Positions 37,885-49,904 of a DNA stretch of 64,000 nt are shown here, piece by piece. Location: NCBI GenBank assembly GCA_039881145.1, contig JAYKKI010000088.1, positions 2,023,501-2,087,500 on the forward strand. Reading direction: 5' to 3'. The notes beneath the pieces are model-generated. The model had not been told where the DNA came from. It was given only the letters and a program-made list of their open reading frames with translations, and searched no databases. Positions within the stretch are counted from its first letter, which is position 1. Every line of letters begins with the position of its first letter. Source of the DNA: Druceiella hillmani (Eukaryota; Arthropoda; Insecta; Lepidoptera; Hepialidae). A program made the translations under genes and the position numbers.

Positions 37885-38718
37885 TGATCGGTCAAAATCT
37901 GAGTTGGTGCCCTCAAGTAAATGATGTTAGTCGTCGTAATTTCAACAGGATATACTCTTTGAAACGTCTTCAAAATTTTCTGCCGACTAAAACAAAAATC
38001 TACATTTGTCAAACGCTCCTTTTACCACTAATTGATTATGGAGACGTGTGCTATCCTGATCTTAATGAAGAATATTGGTATAAGTTGGAACATCTTCAAA
38101 ACTTATGCATCCGGTACATCTTCGGTCTCAGAAAATAAGATCTTATTTCTGAATACAGGTCACTTCTCAAATGGCTGAAGTTCGACGTCAACTTCACATA
38201 CTTACACTTCTTTTTAATATAATAAAATCCTCAGAGCCCAAATTAGCTTACTGGCAAATTTAAAGATTTGTCTGCTCACGGCCTTGGGCTACGATCTGAA
38301 AGTTCAGTCACCCTACTTATTCCTAAACATACCTCTACCACTTACGAAAAATCCTTCATTGTCCAAACAGCAAACATTTAGAATCACCTGGATGCTGACA
38401 TCATGAAAATCACTTCCCAAAACATTTTCAAAGATCGAGTGAAGAAGTCCTGCCTCTCCTGAAACCTTTTCCTTTGTGCCCTTGTCTTTTTCTGTTTTTC
38501 CCATTCCAAATCATGTCAATAGTTTGTATTACTTATGCTTTCATATTTATTAATTTTTTTTGTCTGATGTACTATAAAGAATTTTCATTGTAAACTCTCT
38601 TGCAGTCTACAGACTAAATTTCAATACCAATCGTTATGGTTGACTGGAAGAGATTGCTCATATAGCAGTAAGTCCATGATATGAACTGGGCATAAAAAGT
38701 GATAAATAAATAAAATAA
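37885..38718 (+). pseudogene. 5'-truncated LINE, reverse transcriptase C-terminal end
   Basis: The frame from 37884 reads LSWCPQVNDVSRRNFNRIYS, then QTLLLPLIDYGDVCYPDLN and LQNLCIRYIFGLRK before a stop at 38136. Related sequence (ISEYRSLLKWLK; FKDRVKKSCLS) continues in shifted frames to about 38460. The 3' untranslated part has GGAAGAGATTGCTCATATAG and the tail GATAAATAAATAAAATAA. It is the same family as 17394-18123 and shares its 3' end. Confidence 0.85.
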
Positions 38719-38788
38719 CATATCACATGTAAGCCAAATATTATTTGTTTGAATATATTTCACATTCATTTTGTAGAAATTCATTATT

Positions 38789-38993
38789 CACAACTAAATG
38801 AAACTACGTGATGTAGATTCTCATTTAAATGAAACTACGTGATGTAGTATTATTTCTACTTTATTTAAGTTATTAGCAAAGATCTTTGCTAATAGCTCAT
38901 CTGAAGATGTTGTAATACAACGAAACTTAGGTCGAGGTAAAGACTTAAAGAAAGTAGAAATAATACTACATCACGTAGTTTCGGTTAATTGTG
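38789..38993 (+). mobile_element. Inverted-arm hammerhead element, copy D
   Basis: CACAACTAAATGAAACTACG and its inverse (CGTAGTTTCGGTTAATTGTG) form the ends. The first 25 bases of the left arm are duplicated. The right arm has CTCATCTGAAGA, an intact GTTGT-AAT-ACAAC stem II, GAAAC and TTAGGTCGAGG. Stem III survives through a G-U pair; stem I has one A-A mismatch. Confidence 0.7.
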
Positions 38994-40560
38994 GATTATT
39001 TGTTCGTTTATTTTTCCGTCACGCTTAAACAGCTTAACGTATTTCAATGAAATTTTGAAACATATATACCAGATTAAGAGATAGCCTATGTATATAAATA
39101 TACTATCATTTATAGAAGCAGATCAATGAATTTAGACGCTACAAAAATTATGCCCGTGCACGAAAAATCGATGGCCTGCCAAACCCATAGGAATACGTTG
39201 CGACTACATATACTACATTTCTATGAATGTGGCTGATTTTTATGGAAAATAAAGTGTAAAGGCATCTATCCAAAGAGATGAGTGTTGGAGTCTTCATTTA
39301 ATCATTTACACTGTATTTTGAATCTCAAAACTAAACAAAAGGTAAAACTTTACGAAACGATGGAAGTTACGTATTGATCGATCCACTCGTTTTCATGTTT
39401 CGTAATAATTTCCTCTTCCCTAATCGCTACAGTTTTCCGGTAAAGTTTAGGTGAACTTCCAATAAGTCCGTTTATAAAAAAATTGATTCTAGCAGTTTTC
39501 TTGATGGCGAGTAGGGAGCGAGACGGAGAAATGATTTCTGAGGATATTTTCAGCAATGCCTCCTAGATCAATCTAACGTAATATCCTGAAAATGTTTCGG
39601 TATCCTTATAACTGACTATTTCAAATGATAGATGAAACTAAAAAATAGCACGACCTCATGAAACCAAAAAAAGATAACATTTTCTACGATTTCATTTGAT
39701 TTCCAAAAAATTCACTCGAAATATTTTATCTGTATCACATTTCACGTTTTTACGTCAAATAGATTTTGAGGAAACGGCTGTGATATATATACAGACATAA
39801 AGATATGTGAGCGAACTTATAAGGATTGTTTTTTTGGGGCACAAAACCTTTCACATAAGGTATTATTTTTTTTAAGAACTTAGCGGTTTACGGTCAGAAT
39901 TAAGGTTTCTGATTTCTTGACTATTTTTTTCTCAGGACTCGAGAATTTTCGACTAAAAGTTAGTGAGAATTCCCGGGAACTCGAGAAAAATTCAAAATTT
40001 TAGGGAGCTTTTTGAAAATACAAAATGAAATCAACACAGGTTTTTGTAAGTGACATTTATTATGTAATCAGTCTTCCTCAAATAAAATCAGTTCTTTTAT
40101 TTCCTACAACTTATTAGACTTTTATTACCTAATCAATACAAAATAACTTGAAATTGTTGAAAATCAACAATTTTAAACTATTTTTAATAGGCCAAAGCTT
40201 TGCTAGAGCTATGCAGTCTTTTAAACAATCACAGTGAGTCAATGAGTATCTACATCTTTTCAAGAACGCACTTAGCAAACGCTTTAAATGACTTAAAGAG
40301 CAATCCATTTTCAAACAAGCTACTGTGACTAAAGATACCACCTTCTAAGGCTCCTCGTTCTACCACATTAGAGTATAATCACGGAGAGCCTTAGTTCGTC
40401 TTTAAACACCAAAATTTCGCTAAAACTAGAGTTGGCTATACACAGAATTTGAGATCGCGACCGAGACACACCGCGACACAGATAGATGATCGCTGAGCGA
40501 GACAGCACATACCCTGAAAGTCATGTATCCCGTACCGCGGGATAAACAAAATGGCCTTAC
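38994..40560. other. No gene seen; old repeat fragments
   Basis: TTTTTCCGTCACGCTTAAAC near 39015 resembles Helitron interior sequence. Around 39770-39850 is a worn outer end of the dispersed repeat (GAGGAAACGGCTGTGATATA). Nothing coding is recognisable. Confidence 0.4.
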
Positions 40561-40776
40561 CGTGTGGCGCGCTTCACATTTCGTAGGATGCAGAGCTCTC
40601 CGCGGGCCAATCTGCCGTTTGAACCGAGGCATTGCGATGCGCGGGGCTGCAAGCTTCCCATTGCGCTGCTGAAGGTGCTGCCCTCGGAGTTGTTGCATCG
40701 CTCCAATCGAATTGTTGCGATGAGCTGGCTGCAGAAATTGTTGTTGGCTTTGTTCTTGGTAACTATTATTTGGCAT
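40561..40776 (-). CDS. Possible first coding exon of a Gln-rich protein
   Basis: On the minus strand an ATG at 40776 opens exactly 72 codons ending at ACG|GTAAGG, a good donor. The product starts MPNNSYQEQSQQQFLQPA and contains MQQLRGQHLQQRNGKL and RIAMPRFKRQIGPRRALHPT. The block is GC-rich within AT-rich DNA and codon use looks coding. Gln/Asn-rich N-termini are common in transcription regulators and RNA-binding proteins, but no family is recognisable. The opposite strand is also open here (40564-40827), which I take as its shadow. Confidence 0.45.
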
Positions 40777-40829
40777 TGTCTTATTTTATATTATTTTAGA
40801 TTGACTTCCGCGCTTTGCAATGTGTGATC

Positions 40830-43685
40830 GTTGCTGCTTGGAAGGTGAGCTAAGTGCAGCTACACCTGTGATATCCAGAATGTTCAAATAATTTTTATTA
40901 AAGAAAGCTACTTTGCTATTCTATTTAAATGATACAAAAAGTTGTAATTACGAAATTAATAACTTAGTAACTGGGATAGAGTCGAGTCAGAAAAAATTGT
41001 ATGGGAATAATGCCTTTAATTTCAAAAGACTCCAACTTGCGTATGTGAGGAGACAGGTATAGTAATTTTTGACACGAATACGTTTCACGCCAGTGCTGGA
41101 TAATACTTCAGAAACCATGACGTAACGTTTGCATCACCATGCAACTAATTAAATATCTCTTAAACTACAAGTTTTATTAAAATTATTTTATCATCATTTT
41201 AATGAACGTATGCTTCTGTTCTTCTGTAACTAACGATTTATGTTAATAGACACATTAAACCCGTATAAAACGAACGAGATCAGTATGGTTTCATCTAGCG
41301 AACGTACAACACCATGAAGTTTTACGAATATATTCAAATATTAAATAGCATGCATAGAGGAATGCGACGTCAAGTTAAAAAAGCATGCATAAAAAAGGGA
41401 TAGTATTATAAGCGAGCGAATAAGACATAGGTGTGACTGAGACAGCATTGCGCTATGGCATATTAAAAACACCGTAAATAATCTTAATACGTAAGAAAAT
41501 TATAGAATTAAGTTAGGTATTGTTACATTTGCTGGCATAATGCGAATGTGTAATGACGATAAATATGTGCTATCTTGTTAGTTTTATTCTTCTCTTCTTT
41601 TTTATTTTATTTTATACCCTTCTCTTCTAGATAAGTCAAAATGAATTAAAAGCAAAGTCGTAAAAAATTTAAATATTATTTGCATGTGATTTACGAACGA
41701 AATTTGCATCCCTAGCTTTTGCTGGCAGTAGCCGTTTAATTAAAACACTTTGTCATAACGTAGGAATGCATTTTGATGGATATTTTCTTAAAATAAAATA
41801 GCAACAACAGACAAATACATACTGTGAGTCACAATTCACATTAATGATAGGTAATTAAATTTAGGATAGTTATCTTATTTTCAGCGAACCACTTTTAGAG
41901 TGTTAATGATATTTATATATAATATAGTATCCTTACCTGTAATGTGGAGTCACCGCCGTTCGAGCATCGTACCTAAAGGTGGAGAGCATTTAGAGCAGAT
42001 AGATGAAAGATGAGAAATCATACATAGATATCGATTTTACATATATAAGATTGAACTAAATAGTTACGAGTATGATGCAGTATAATCCAAAAGATTTAAT
42101 CAATTTTGAATAATAAAAATTTTAAAAAATATAACAAAATTTAAAAAATTCGCAAAATTAGTTAAAATATGAGTAAATGCAATAACAGATATAGAATTGG
42201 CATAGCATCATGAAGAGGTTATACGAATATACTGTTATCAGTAGCTGAAAGGGCCAGAAGGTGCAGGGTGCCCAGAGACGCGACGTTCAGCGGCTGTTCG
42301 ACCCGATTTTTATGTATTGGCGTAATTAATCCTCGTTTCTTTAAGCTCGGTTTTAAATTTAGTGTTACGGTGCAATGATTTACTGGCGGATACAAAGATG
42401 GAAAGTCTGACTTGATATCATTTTTCGACATTTGGCTGCAGAAACCTTAAAATTGCGGTCAACAATTTAAAGTCTGTGAGAAAGAGAACGTTAAAGACGC
42501 AAAGCAACATGCTATGCATCCAGAATTGTATAGTAAATAGGAAAATTGTAATTAAAAAAAAAACAAGATAAAAGTCAGCAGTTTCCATTAAATTTTTCTT
42601 GAAGCTGCCTTTCATGAAATGGCTTTGTTAATTTTCCGAAAGATAAATTTATTAGTAAAAAAAATTCAGAATAACTTGTATATTATATACTACAAACATA
42701 CACATACGTATATATGTTTTCATTTTTATATCTGCGTGGAAATTCTTATGGAGGTTTCCCGGAATGGATTTAACCTATGTATGACATGTCGCGGTAGTAA
42801 TTTTTTATTATTTAGAAGTTAGAACCGAGTTTCATTCTTCAGGAATTATGCTTACACATAATTTTTAATAATATAAAGATATTATTAAAAATTATATGTT
42901 GGCGTTATTGAATGAAAAACATCCAAACACACTTTAAATGGCATTAGTATAACAACCACGCGAAGTTGCGGGTACGTGGGTCATTGCGTGTTAACCTAAC
43001 CTATGTATGTATTACTCCGTTATATGAACTATACGCACATCGCAATTCGGAAATAATTTGTTGCTAAATTGTAGAGTTGTTAGGTAACAAACAAACGGAC
43101 AAACAAGCCAATTTTTAGATTTTAAAAATCAGTATATTTAGTTTTTTATGTCCATTTCCTTATATAAACGTTGTCTCTGTTGTATGTTGGGCTGATCCAA
43201 GGTTTACGGCCTTTGACGGTATGGCGTATTATGGGGTTCCAATTCGGTGATGTTTTTGTGGATATTCGTAATTGCTTAGCTAAAATTCCATAGACTGATA
43301 ACGAGCAGCAGTGTAACTGGCGCGAGAAGCTACGTACTATGATCGCTAAGCCGCCAAATCAGCATGGTCATTACGGGCATTAGCTACAGCGAAACGTGCA
43401 TTGGGAAACACATGTATCTAGTAGCGGACGGAGTCAGGCTATTGATGAACTTATAACTGAATTATCTTGTTATCGTTATGATGTTTTAATAACGATAACA
43501 AGATAATTAATAAATTGAATAACACTTCAACACATAACATGACACACTTTAAGAAGTCTATTCTCACTTATCATTTATCATACACAAATTACATTCCGGT
43601 GCAATCGTGATTAGTCGGCAATTGCTTAAGTATTCTTGGATACAGCAACTGAAATTTGCTACAACCTCTAACACGTGTATGTATG
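40830..43685. other. No gene seen
   Basis: AT-rich spacer. A piece near 42960 (ACCACGCGAAGTTGCGGGTA) resembles a lepidopteran Helitron 3' end but lacks the terminal CTAG. Short open frames around 42219-42822 have no family features. Confidence 0.4.
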
Positions 43686-43689
43686 TCAC

Positions 43690-44045
43690 AGGCCCTAGAT
43701 TTAGCTTCTATCGCCTAACTTGACCCGGAGCCATCGATGGCTCGTCGCCCCCAATTCGCAAAAAGCCACAGACAATAGACGGGCACGAACACAATATCCG
43801 CTCGGCGCCATAATGAAAATTTATTATCTAGTCTGTGCTTCCGGCCGCCCTACAAGCACATTAATCTTGTCTCTGGTGAATTAGGCGCGGACTGTCAGGG
43901 CGGCGGGTAGTTGAAAATGTCGGCGGTGTTCGAGTGAAAACGGATGTAAATCGATCAGGGGATAACTGTTCGCAAGGCGTGTAGCAGAAATAGTTAGGAT
44001 GTTGCTCACTCGACGCAGCTCGGTTCTTTTACAGTTATTGCTTGC
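43690..44045. promoter_or_regulatory. GC-rich unique-looking island
   Basis: The block CTTGACCCGGAGCCATCGAT ... GGCGCGGACTGTCAGGGCGG ... GACGCAGCTCGGTTCTTTTA is the most GC-rich part of this region. It has no frames longer than a few dozen codons, no repeat partner in the window and no element ends. A conserved promoter or enhancer is a reasonable guess. Confidence 0.25.
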
Positions 44046-44314
44046 AAATAGCAACTGTGATTGAACGTGTCCAGAAAAAGTTTCTTCGATATTTGGATAT
44101 AAGACGATATGTTTACTTTATTTTTCTATTTCTTATTGAGTTTACCCGTATCTAATGTTTCCATATTTTTTTCTAAACAAATAAATAAATAAACACAATA
44201 ATAATGGAATAAATGAAAATTACAAGGAATTTCAGTAGGACTTTAGCCTAAAAATAAAAAGTGTCTTTAACCAAAATTAAATTGCACTAATTTTATAAAG
44301 AAAGTTTTCTTTGT

Positions 44315-44470
44315 TTTTAGGGTTCGATACCTCAAAAAGGAGTACGATGACCTTATAGGATAATTCAGTTGTCCGTATGTCCGAGAAAATAAAAATAAAA
44401 AGTTTTAACTCGCACATATTTCAATAGGTAACAGTCAAAAATACAAAGTGTTAGCTCCGACGCCCGACTG
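44315..44470 (+). mobile_element. Dispersed lepidopteran repeat, 5' part
   Basis: TTTTTAGGGTTCGATACCTC, AAAAAGGAGTACGATGACCT and TATAGGATAATTCAGTTGTC match the start of the family. The remainder is lost. Confidence 0.6.
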
Positions 44471-44790
44471 GAGTTTACGCCTTAAGCTCGATTATCTTAG
44501 AATGTTTAAAATAAGTAACACTGTATATAAATATAATTATAAATATCAATATCATTCAATGCAAATGGAAAAATCTTTAATAATAAAATGCTGACCATAT
44601 AATTATTTTCAAGTAAAGTATAAACGAACAAGATTAAATTTATGCAACGAAATTAAAGACATTGAGTAACGCTAGACTAAGAAGTTAAAATGAAAAGATA
44701 CTTTTTAAATTGTAGAACAGAAGACACCAAATATTCATACATAATGACGTTTAATGATTACATATCGATATAAGTGAACAATATTAAACT

Positions 44791-45035
44791 ATGTGTGACA
44801 CACTCTGTCATTGCGATTACGCCATAAGAAAATGCTAATATGTGTATCACACTCTGTCATTGCGTTTATGCCATAAGAAAACAAACATATTAATATCTCA
44901 CTCCAAAGATGCGTAGAAATGTTACACAGAGCGGTCTTCTAACGGTTATATTTTAATGCTCTGAACTTCGTACGATCAGAGCCTAACGGTTACACTTTTT
45001 TGACGCTCTGAACTTCGTGCGCTCTGAACTTCTGA
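44791..45035. repeat. 49-bp duplication and CTCTGAACTTCG repeats
   Basis: CACTCTGTCATTGCG...GCCATAAGAAAA occurs twice at a 49-bp period. Further on, GCTCTGAACTTCGT occurs at about 44960, 45006 and 45020. Confidence 0.75.
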
Positions 45036-45309
45036 TATCATAAAACTTTATATTGGCGCGATATATATGAAAATCGATTTTTAAGGACTAAACTCCAAAA
45101 ATTGAAATCCTATGTGATGTGGGGTTATTTTTTCTCGAGTTAAAAGGATTTCAAAAATATTTTATTCACAATTTTTGGTAATATGTGGAAAAATAAGGTT
45201 CCTCTACTCTCATTTTGGAAACTACTAAGTTAAAAATTAGGAGAATTTTGAGGAGTATACTCCATTCATTCCCTGTAAGATTTCTACAAATTTTAAACAG
45301 GATTCGAAG

Positions 45310-45530
45310 GATATGCCGACTTAGCGGCCGCTGGCCGCCGGGTGACCATTACCACGTATCGTTGTCTTGTGACTACGTGGTGCACTGCGGAGACCCGGGT
45401 TCTATTTCCGGCCGTTCGTCGAGCGGGGCTGGACGGGTGTTACGGTTGGCTGTAAGAGACTGCTCTCGTAGCAATAAGTCCGCCATATGTATTAATTAGA
45501 TACATTAAAGTAGATAAATATATACATATT
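45310..45530 (+). mobile_element. tRNA-derived SINE remnant with LINE-like 3' tail
   Basis: A GC-rich head (GACTTAGCGGCCGCTGGCCG) is followed by a B-box-like GACCCGGGTTCTATTTCC. The end, GTAAGAGACTGCTCTCGTAG then CAATAAGTCCGCC, resembles lepidopteran LINE 3' ends. This order is typical of SINEs that borrow a LINE tail. The 94-residue frame at 45215-45499 runs through it and is not a gene. Confidence 0.6.
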
Positions 45531-45589
45531 TGTATGTAATTGGTTTCTCGGAAACGACTCTAACGATTTCGATGAAATGTAGTTTACGT

Positions 45590-45599
45590 ATATATATAC

Positions 45600-45693
<94 letters not shown>
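45590..45693. repeat. (TA)n microsatellite
   Basis: About 100 bp of TA with a short AAATA interruption near 45645. Confidence 0.95.
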
Positions 45694-45696
<3 letters not shown>

Positions 45697-45699
45697 AGT

Positions 45700-46440
45700 A
45701 TTCGTGAATGTTATTATAATTAATTATTGTGGAAATGGTGGTCATTCAAAATTACGACAACGCTATTATTATGACTCCACTCACCGACTCCACTCCTTAT
45801 ATATGAAATATGGTGACAATTTAATGTTAATCATGTATATTTGTCTATATATCTAATCTATCTATTGCACACGAATCTAATACCATTAAATGAGCAACTC
45901 CACGTTCCTACGGGAAACATAAAATATGTGTTGAGCGAAGCTTGGTCATCCTGGTACTTTTAATATTAAATGCATTCAAAAGTCGTCATAATATTCTTTA
46001 AGTAATGTACACAATTGAATAATTAAATTTGTTAATTGAGTAATTAAATGTATCCTGGTTAATATTGCAAAGAGGTCTCTTTGTTTAAGTACATTTATGT
46101 TCGTGTGTGTTTGCAATTATCTTCTCAACAGATAGACGAATGCACGTGGAATTTGCCTCGAAGTTTACTAATGAACTAAGTGATGTCACAAGCTATTATT
46201 TAATGCTGTTGAGGTTAACCAAGTATGTAACTGCTGATTAAAATTTAATTATATTTTTAGCAGCGACATCTGTTTCTTTTATCAGCAATCGTCATAATCT
46301 CAGTACATTAAAAAGTAGTTTTATAAATCTCTACCAGATGGAGACATTTTTAAATTTTTTTGTAATCTTGAATCATCTAGGATCATCATTATACGACAAA
46401 GGTTGTAGATCTATGATTCTTTACTTTTTGGGATATTCGT
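45700..46440. other. No gene seen
   Basis: AT-rich spacer without recognisable elements. Confidence 0.4.
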
Positions 46441-46602
46441 GATAATATATAAGAGTTATATACTTTAGGTATTATTAAATATTTATTGTGATAGGAATTA
46501 CTTACGTTATTAATGTGATAACTTACGTTAAATAAAAATAATTTGAAATGAGGTACAGGACCCTCGAAGCACGAGCCAGGCTCGCACTTGGCTATTTAAG
46601 GT
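46441..46602 (+). mobile_element. Dispersed lepidopteran repeat, 3' end
   Basis: GAGGTACAGGACCCTCGAAG then CACGAGCCAGGCTCGCACTTGG is the best-preserved 3' terminus of the family in the window. It is the main reason for assigning the sequence to Lepidoptera. Confidence 0.75.
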
Positions 46603-46904
46603 TTGATACGAAAAACATGTTATCCAATTGATATGGAGTATCTAGATAGACAAAGGGTACGTAATATATTTTTAGAACATACTAGTTGTTTCCGCGTCTT
46701 TGAGCGCGTGTGAAATTCACTGATGGTTATTGTTTAGAATAACTGTCATACGATATGATAATGGATGAAAGGTGATTTATTTAAAAAAAATACAACATAT
46801 ACTTTATTCTCTTTGACCGCAAAACTTACAAATACAGCTAATAGATGGCGTTAAATATACATTTATTTTGATAATTTTATAAGTCAATAATCAGGTTAAA
46901 AGTT

Positions 46905-47055
46905 TATTGTTTATGAATAACACTAGTGGAGAAACCACTATTGTAGACCACACAAAGAAAATGTCGATGGGAATTGAACCCATGTCTTCGGTGTATCGTG
47001 CCAACGTATTGCCCATTAGTATTTACTCTATAGCCGATCGAACTGACCTGTCGAA
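46905..47055 (-). mobile_element. tRNA-derived SINE remnant
   Basis: On the minus strand CATGGGTTCAATTCCCATCG is a good polymerase III B box. It is followed by ACATTTTCTTTGTGTGGTCT, resembling the tail of a known lepidopteran SINE type (GACAAATATTTGTGTGATGA). The upstream half (TAATGGGCAATACGTTGGCA) could be a worn A box. It does not fold as an intact tRNA. Confidence 0.5.
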
Positions 47056-47129
47056 ACTATTATTATTATTATTACTCATTTTTTAAAATTTATTTTTACA
47101 ATATATATGAGCATCGAGTTTATTAAAAA

Positions 47130-47440
47130 TTCTAATAGATGACGTTGGCAGTACCAATATCGTAATATTCACCAGGTCTGGGTTTTTATTTTTTAATCTG
47201 AAATACCCAGGTAAAAGGAGGGATAAATTCCTTGCCATAGGATATAAACAATTACTATACAAAATTTCATTAAAATCCGTCCAATAGATTTTGCGTGATT
47301 GAAGAAATAATTGACAGACCTACCGACCACTTGTCTAGGTGGACAAAAAATCTAAAAATAGGTTTTTCCCCGTTTTTTATCATTCTATACGCTAAATTAA
47401 TCACCGTTTTAAAAATATTTTCTATGTATAGATGAGCAAT
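47130..47440 (-). mobile_element. Helitron-like fragment related to 28466 and 34377
   Basis: The minus strand matches those elements through CAATCACGCAAAATCTATTG, the region of AATATTACGATATTGGTACTGC and the GCGTATAGAATGAT segment. No (TA)n tract or 3' terminus is present. Confidence 0.55.
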
Positions 47441-47699
47441 GACTATCAGCGATTGAAGTGAAATGAGTCGAAGTACACCGGATGAACTTTAGAGATAATC
47501 CTTTAAACTAAAGTAGCTGTAAAGAAATTTTTATGTTAAGAAGATATTATGGGTATGGTATGAATTACTGTTACAAGAGAAAACCATAGATGTATTTTCT
47601 AGTTAAAAAAATTCAACCGTTATAATCACATCAAAATCATGTTTGAAATAACTGTACGCTACAACGAAATATACAAAAACGTTTCAAAATTTAGCATCA

Positions 47700-47960
47700 T
47701 CACCTAAAATACATCTTTTGCTAAACACTGCTCCACCTCTCCACCTTGATTTCGGTAAAGGTAGGTTCCGTGCCGCTTGCCTTCAACGGCTTCCTGCGAC
47801 CTTTACCAGGATATCTGTCCACCTAACAGAAGACCATCATACTCTGGGTCTTCCGGTATATGGTTGCCATTCTCGTTCGTTCGGTTCTGGGCGCTACATG
47901 GTCTGCCCAATAGCCATTTCACTAAATTCTTTTTGGTCTGAGATTGGAATGTAGAGGATT
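47700..47960 (-). pseudogene. LINE reverse transcriptase C-terminal relic
   Basis: Minus-strand translation in shifting frames gives fragments such as GRPRV.W and WTDILVKVAGSR. These match the C-terminal motif (GRRSVGRP..RWTDDLVKVAG) of endonuclease-type LINEs common in moths. A related relic lies on the plus strand at 50400-50660. The plus-strand 78-residue frame is a shadow. Confidence 0.55.
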
Positions 47961-48720
47961 ATAGTTACAAAATTAACTCATTCATAACTTTTTTACAATA
48001 ACGAAAGTGATATTCAACGAATACCTCTCGTAAGATATTTGCACGTAACGTTGACAATCGACAGTAATTGGAAAAAATAGGAAATGCGATATTAAATATT
48101 TTAAAGCACGCTTCCCACAAAAATTAGGCCTACAAAAATAGGAGCGGGTCCAGCCGTCTTTCACCGATCGTAAGATTACGAGTTAAATCGCGCTAACGAT
48201 GAAAAGGAGATAATATACGACTGAACGGGCACTAATGTATACGGTAGATGTTTAGTCGGCGGCGCTTACTTGTTGTCTTCTGCTGTATGTCGGTGAAAGC
48301 TCAGTCTTGTTCTACAAAAGTCGGCAGCTGTCGGCCACTGACTCACTACTTGCAAAAGTCTTTCGTCTAAGTTGCGCGTTATTTGTTTTGTAACCATGTT
48401 TTAATTAAATCCTTTTAGCCCATTATTGGAGGAATTTTAGCTTAAACTTTGGCGTTTCCAATACCGTGTCACTTCAATTCTAGATCCTTGAGGTTTCATT
48501 TACTTTAAAAGAAAAATATACTTGGGGTCACTTTATTTAATATGTTGTTTAATGTTTAAAATATGCTTCTATATCTTTTTCTTATTCCTGAATTTGATAA
48601 TTTCGAGTTTATGTAAAATCTCTTATGAAGAAAAGTTATTGTTCAATTTCAAACAGTACGAAAATAATTGCATTTTCATTTTAATTTCGGAAAAGAAATA
48701 AACGAATAAAAACAAAATGT
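47961..48720. other. No certain gene; GC-richer patch at 48240-48390
   Basis: The patch includes TTAGTCGGCGGCGCTTACTT and GTCGGCAGCTGTCGGCCACT and may be a promoter region or old repeat. Nothing coding is evident. Confidence 0.3.
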
Positions 48721-49044
48721 CTACTTGTGTCGTACTGTAGTCAACAAATTAGGTGGATGAAAACATTTCAAAGTTTGTTTTAATCTCTTTGTCTGGTGAC
48801 GTCTCGTAATTATTTTTGTGTTTTCCAGCATTTTCGCTAAAGGCAATGTTTCTTTGTTGCCTCAGTCTTCTGCGACAAACTTCGAGTTTGGAGTACCTCG
48901 TTTTTGTGAAGCGCCTTCGTATTTAGACAATTTGTTATTTGGAACGACATTTTTGCTCGATCGATCTTCGAAACTTTGTATTAGATTAGAAACTTTTGTC
49001 TCAGGTTTTACTTTAAATGTTTTTATAGATCGACAGATGTTGTC
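48721..49044 (-). pseudogene. Possible decayed coding exon, unknown gene
   Basis: One minus-strand frame runs 107 codons with a single TGA at 48862-48864, unusual in such AT-rich DNA. Before the TGA it reads VSNLIQSFEDRSSKNVV, then KYEGASQKRGTPNSKFVAED. After it the frame reads NKETLPLAKMLENTKIITRR. The hydrophilic composition is protein-like. The TGA may be a true stop, a mutation in a former gene, or lie beyond an unseen splice site. The plus strand is also open at 48818-49066 behind a good acceptor (TTTTTGTGTTTTCCAG), so the strand is uncertain. Confidence 0.35.
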
Positions 49045-49904
49045 CTACTATATGTTAGTATTTTAAAAAAATGTGTTATTGTACCTAGAATTGGGATAAG
49101 AAAAACCTACAAAGTGCGTGTCGGAACACATATAAAGTAGCCTTTCGTAGTTGTGCATGTTTTATGGAATTGTTGATAAGGGCTAACGGAAATATTTTTA
49201 GGTAATGTTTTAATAGATATGGTAATATCTAGAAATTATTTCATACCTGTCTTTTAATTATTTGGGAGATGGGGTTAGCAGCATTTTGTGCGTTATTTTG
49301 TGACTTAAATTGGGATCGAATGAAAAAAAAATGGTTGTTCCAGTGATGGGAAATGCGAAAAAGAAACTCGCACCTAATTTACATAGATGAGGAGGAAAAA
49401 TGGGACGGGGTTTTCATGAACTATTTTTTTATTATTTTGCTAAAAGTTACTGGAGATTCTCTCATAAATTGTTTACTTGTAAATTTTCATGCACCTAGAT
49501 TTGAATCTGCAGAAACTGTGAGAGAGTGACAGACAGACGGATGGATGGTGCTGGTGGTGGTGAAAAAATGGTGCGCTGTCATGAGACGCCTGGCATGTGT
49601 GAAACATCTAATTTTTTTTTACTATTTCTTTTACTCTCATTATAATACATAATAGTTTTTAATGTTTTAAGGCAGTTTAATGTAATACACTGATATAAAT
49701 GAGTAAAGTTGTAAGCGTTATTAAATAAGAAACAATGCTGATACACGAACGCACACATATACTAGCGTGCGTATAGGTAGTAGAAAGTGAAGTGTTAAGC
49801 CGGACAGATACGAAGTTGCCCGAATGGTACGTCGCGACGTGCCATCAGAACGTTTTAACTCCCATCCAAACGTACCAGTAGATATTTCACATCAAAAACT
49901 AAAG
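49045..49904. other. No gene seen
   Basis: AT-rich spacer with a worn piece of the dispersed repeat at 49500-49560 (GAGAGAGTGACAGACAGACG). Confidence 0.4.

Noticed and set aside
38313..38504. Minus-strand 63-codon frame
   Set aside because: It is antisense to the LINE copy at 37885-38718 and is matched in the sister copy only as nucleotide similarity.
40564..40827. Plus-strand 87-codon frame over the Gln-rich exon
   Set aside because: It is the complement of the better-supported minus-strand exon, which has the start and donor.
45215..45499. 94-codon plus-strand frame
   Set aside because: It runs from spacer into the GC-rich SINE head, which keeps it open by composition.
46960..47020. Functional tRNA gene on the minus strand
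   Set aside because: It has a good B box, but no acceptor stem or anticodon arm pairs; it fits a SINE better.
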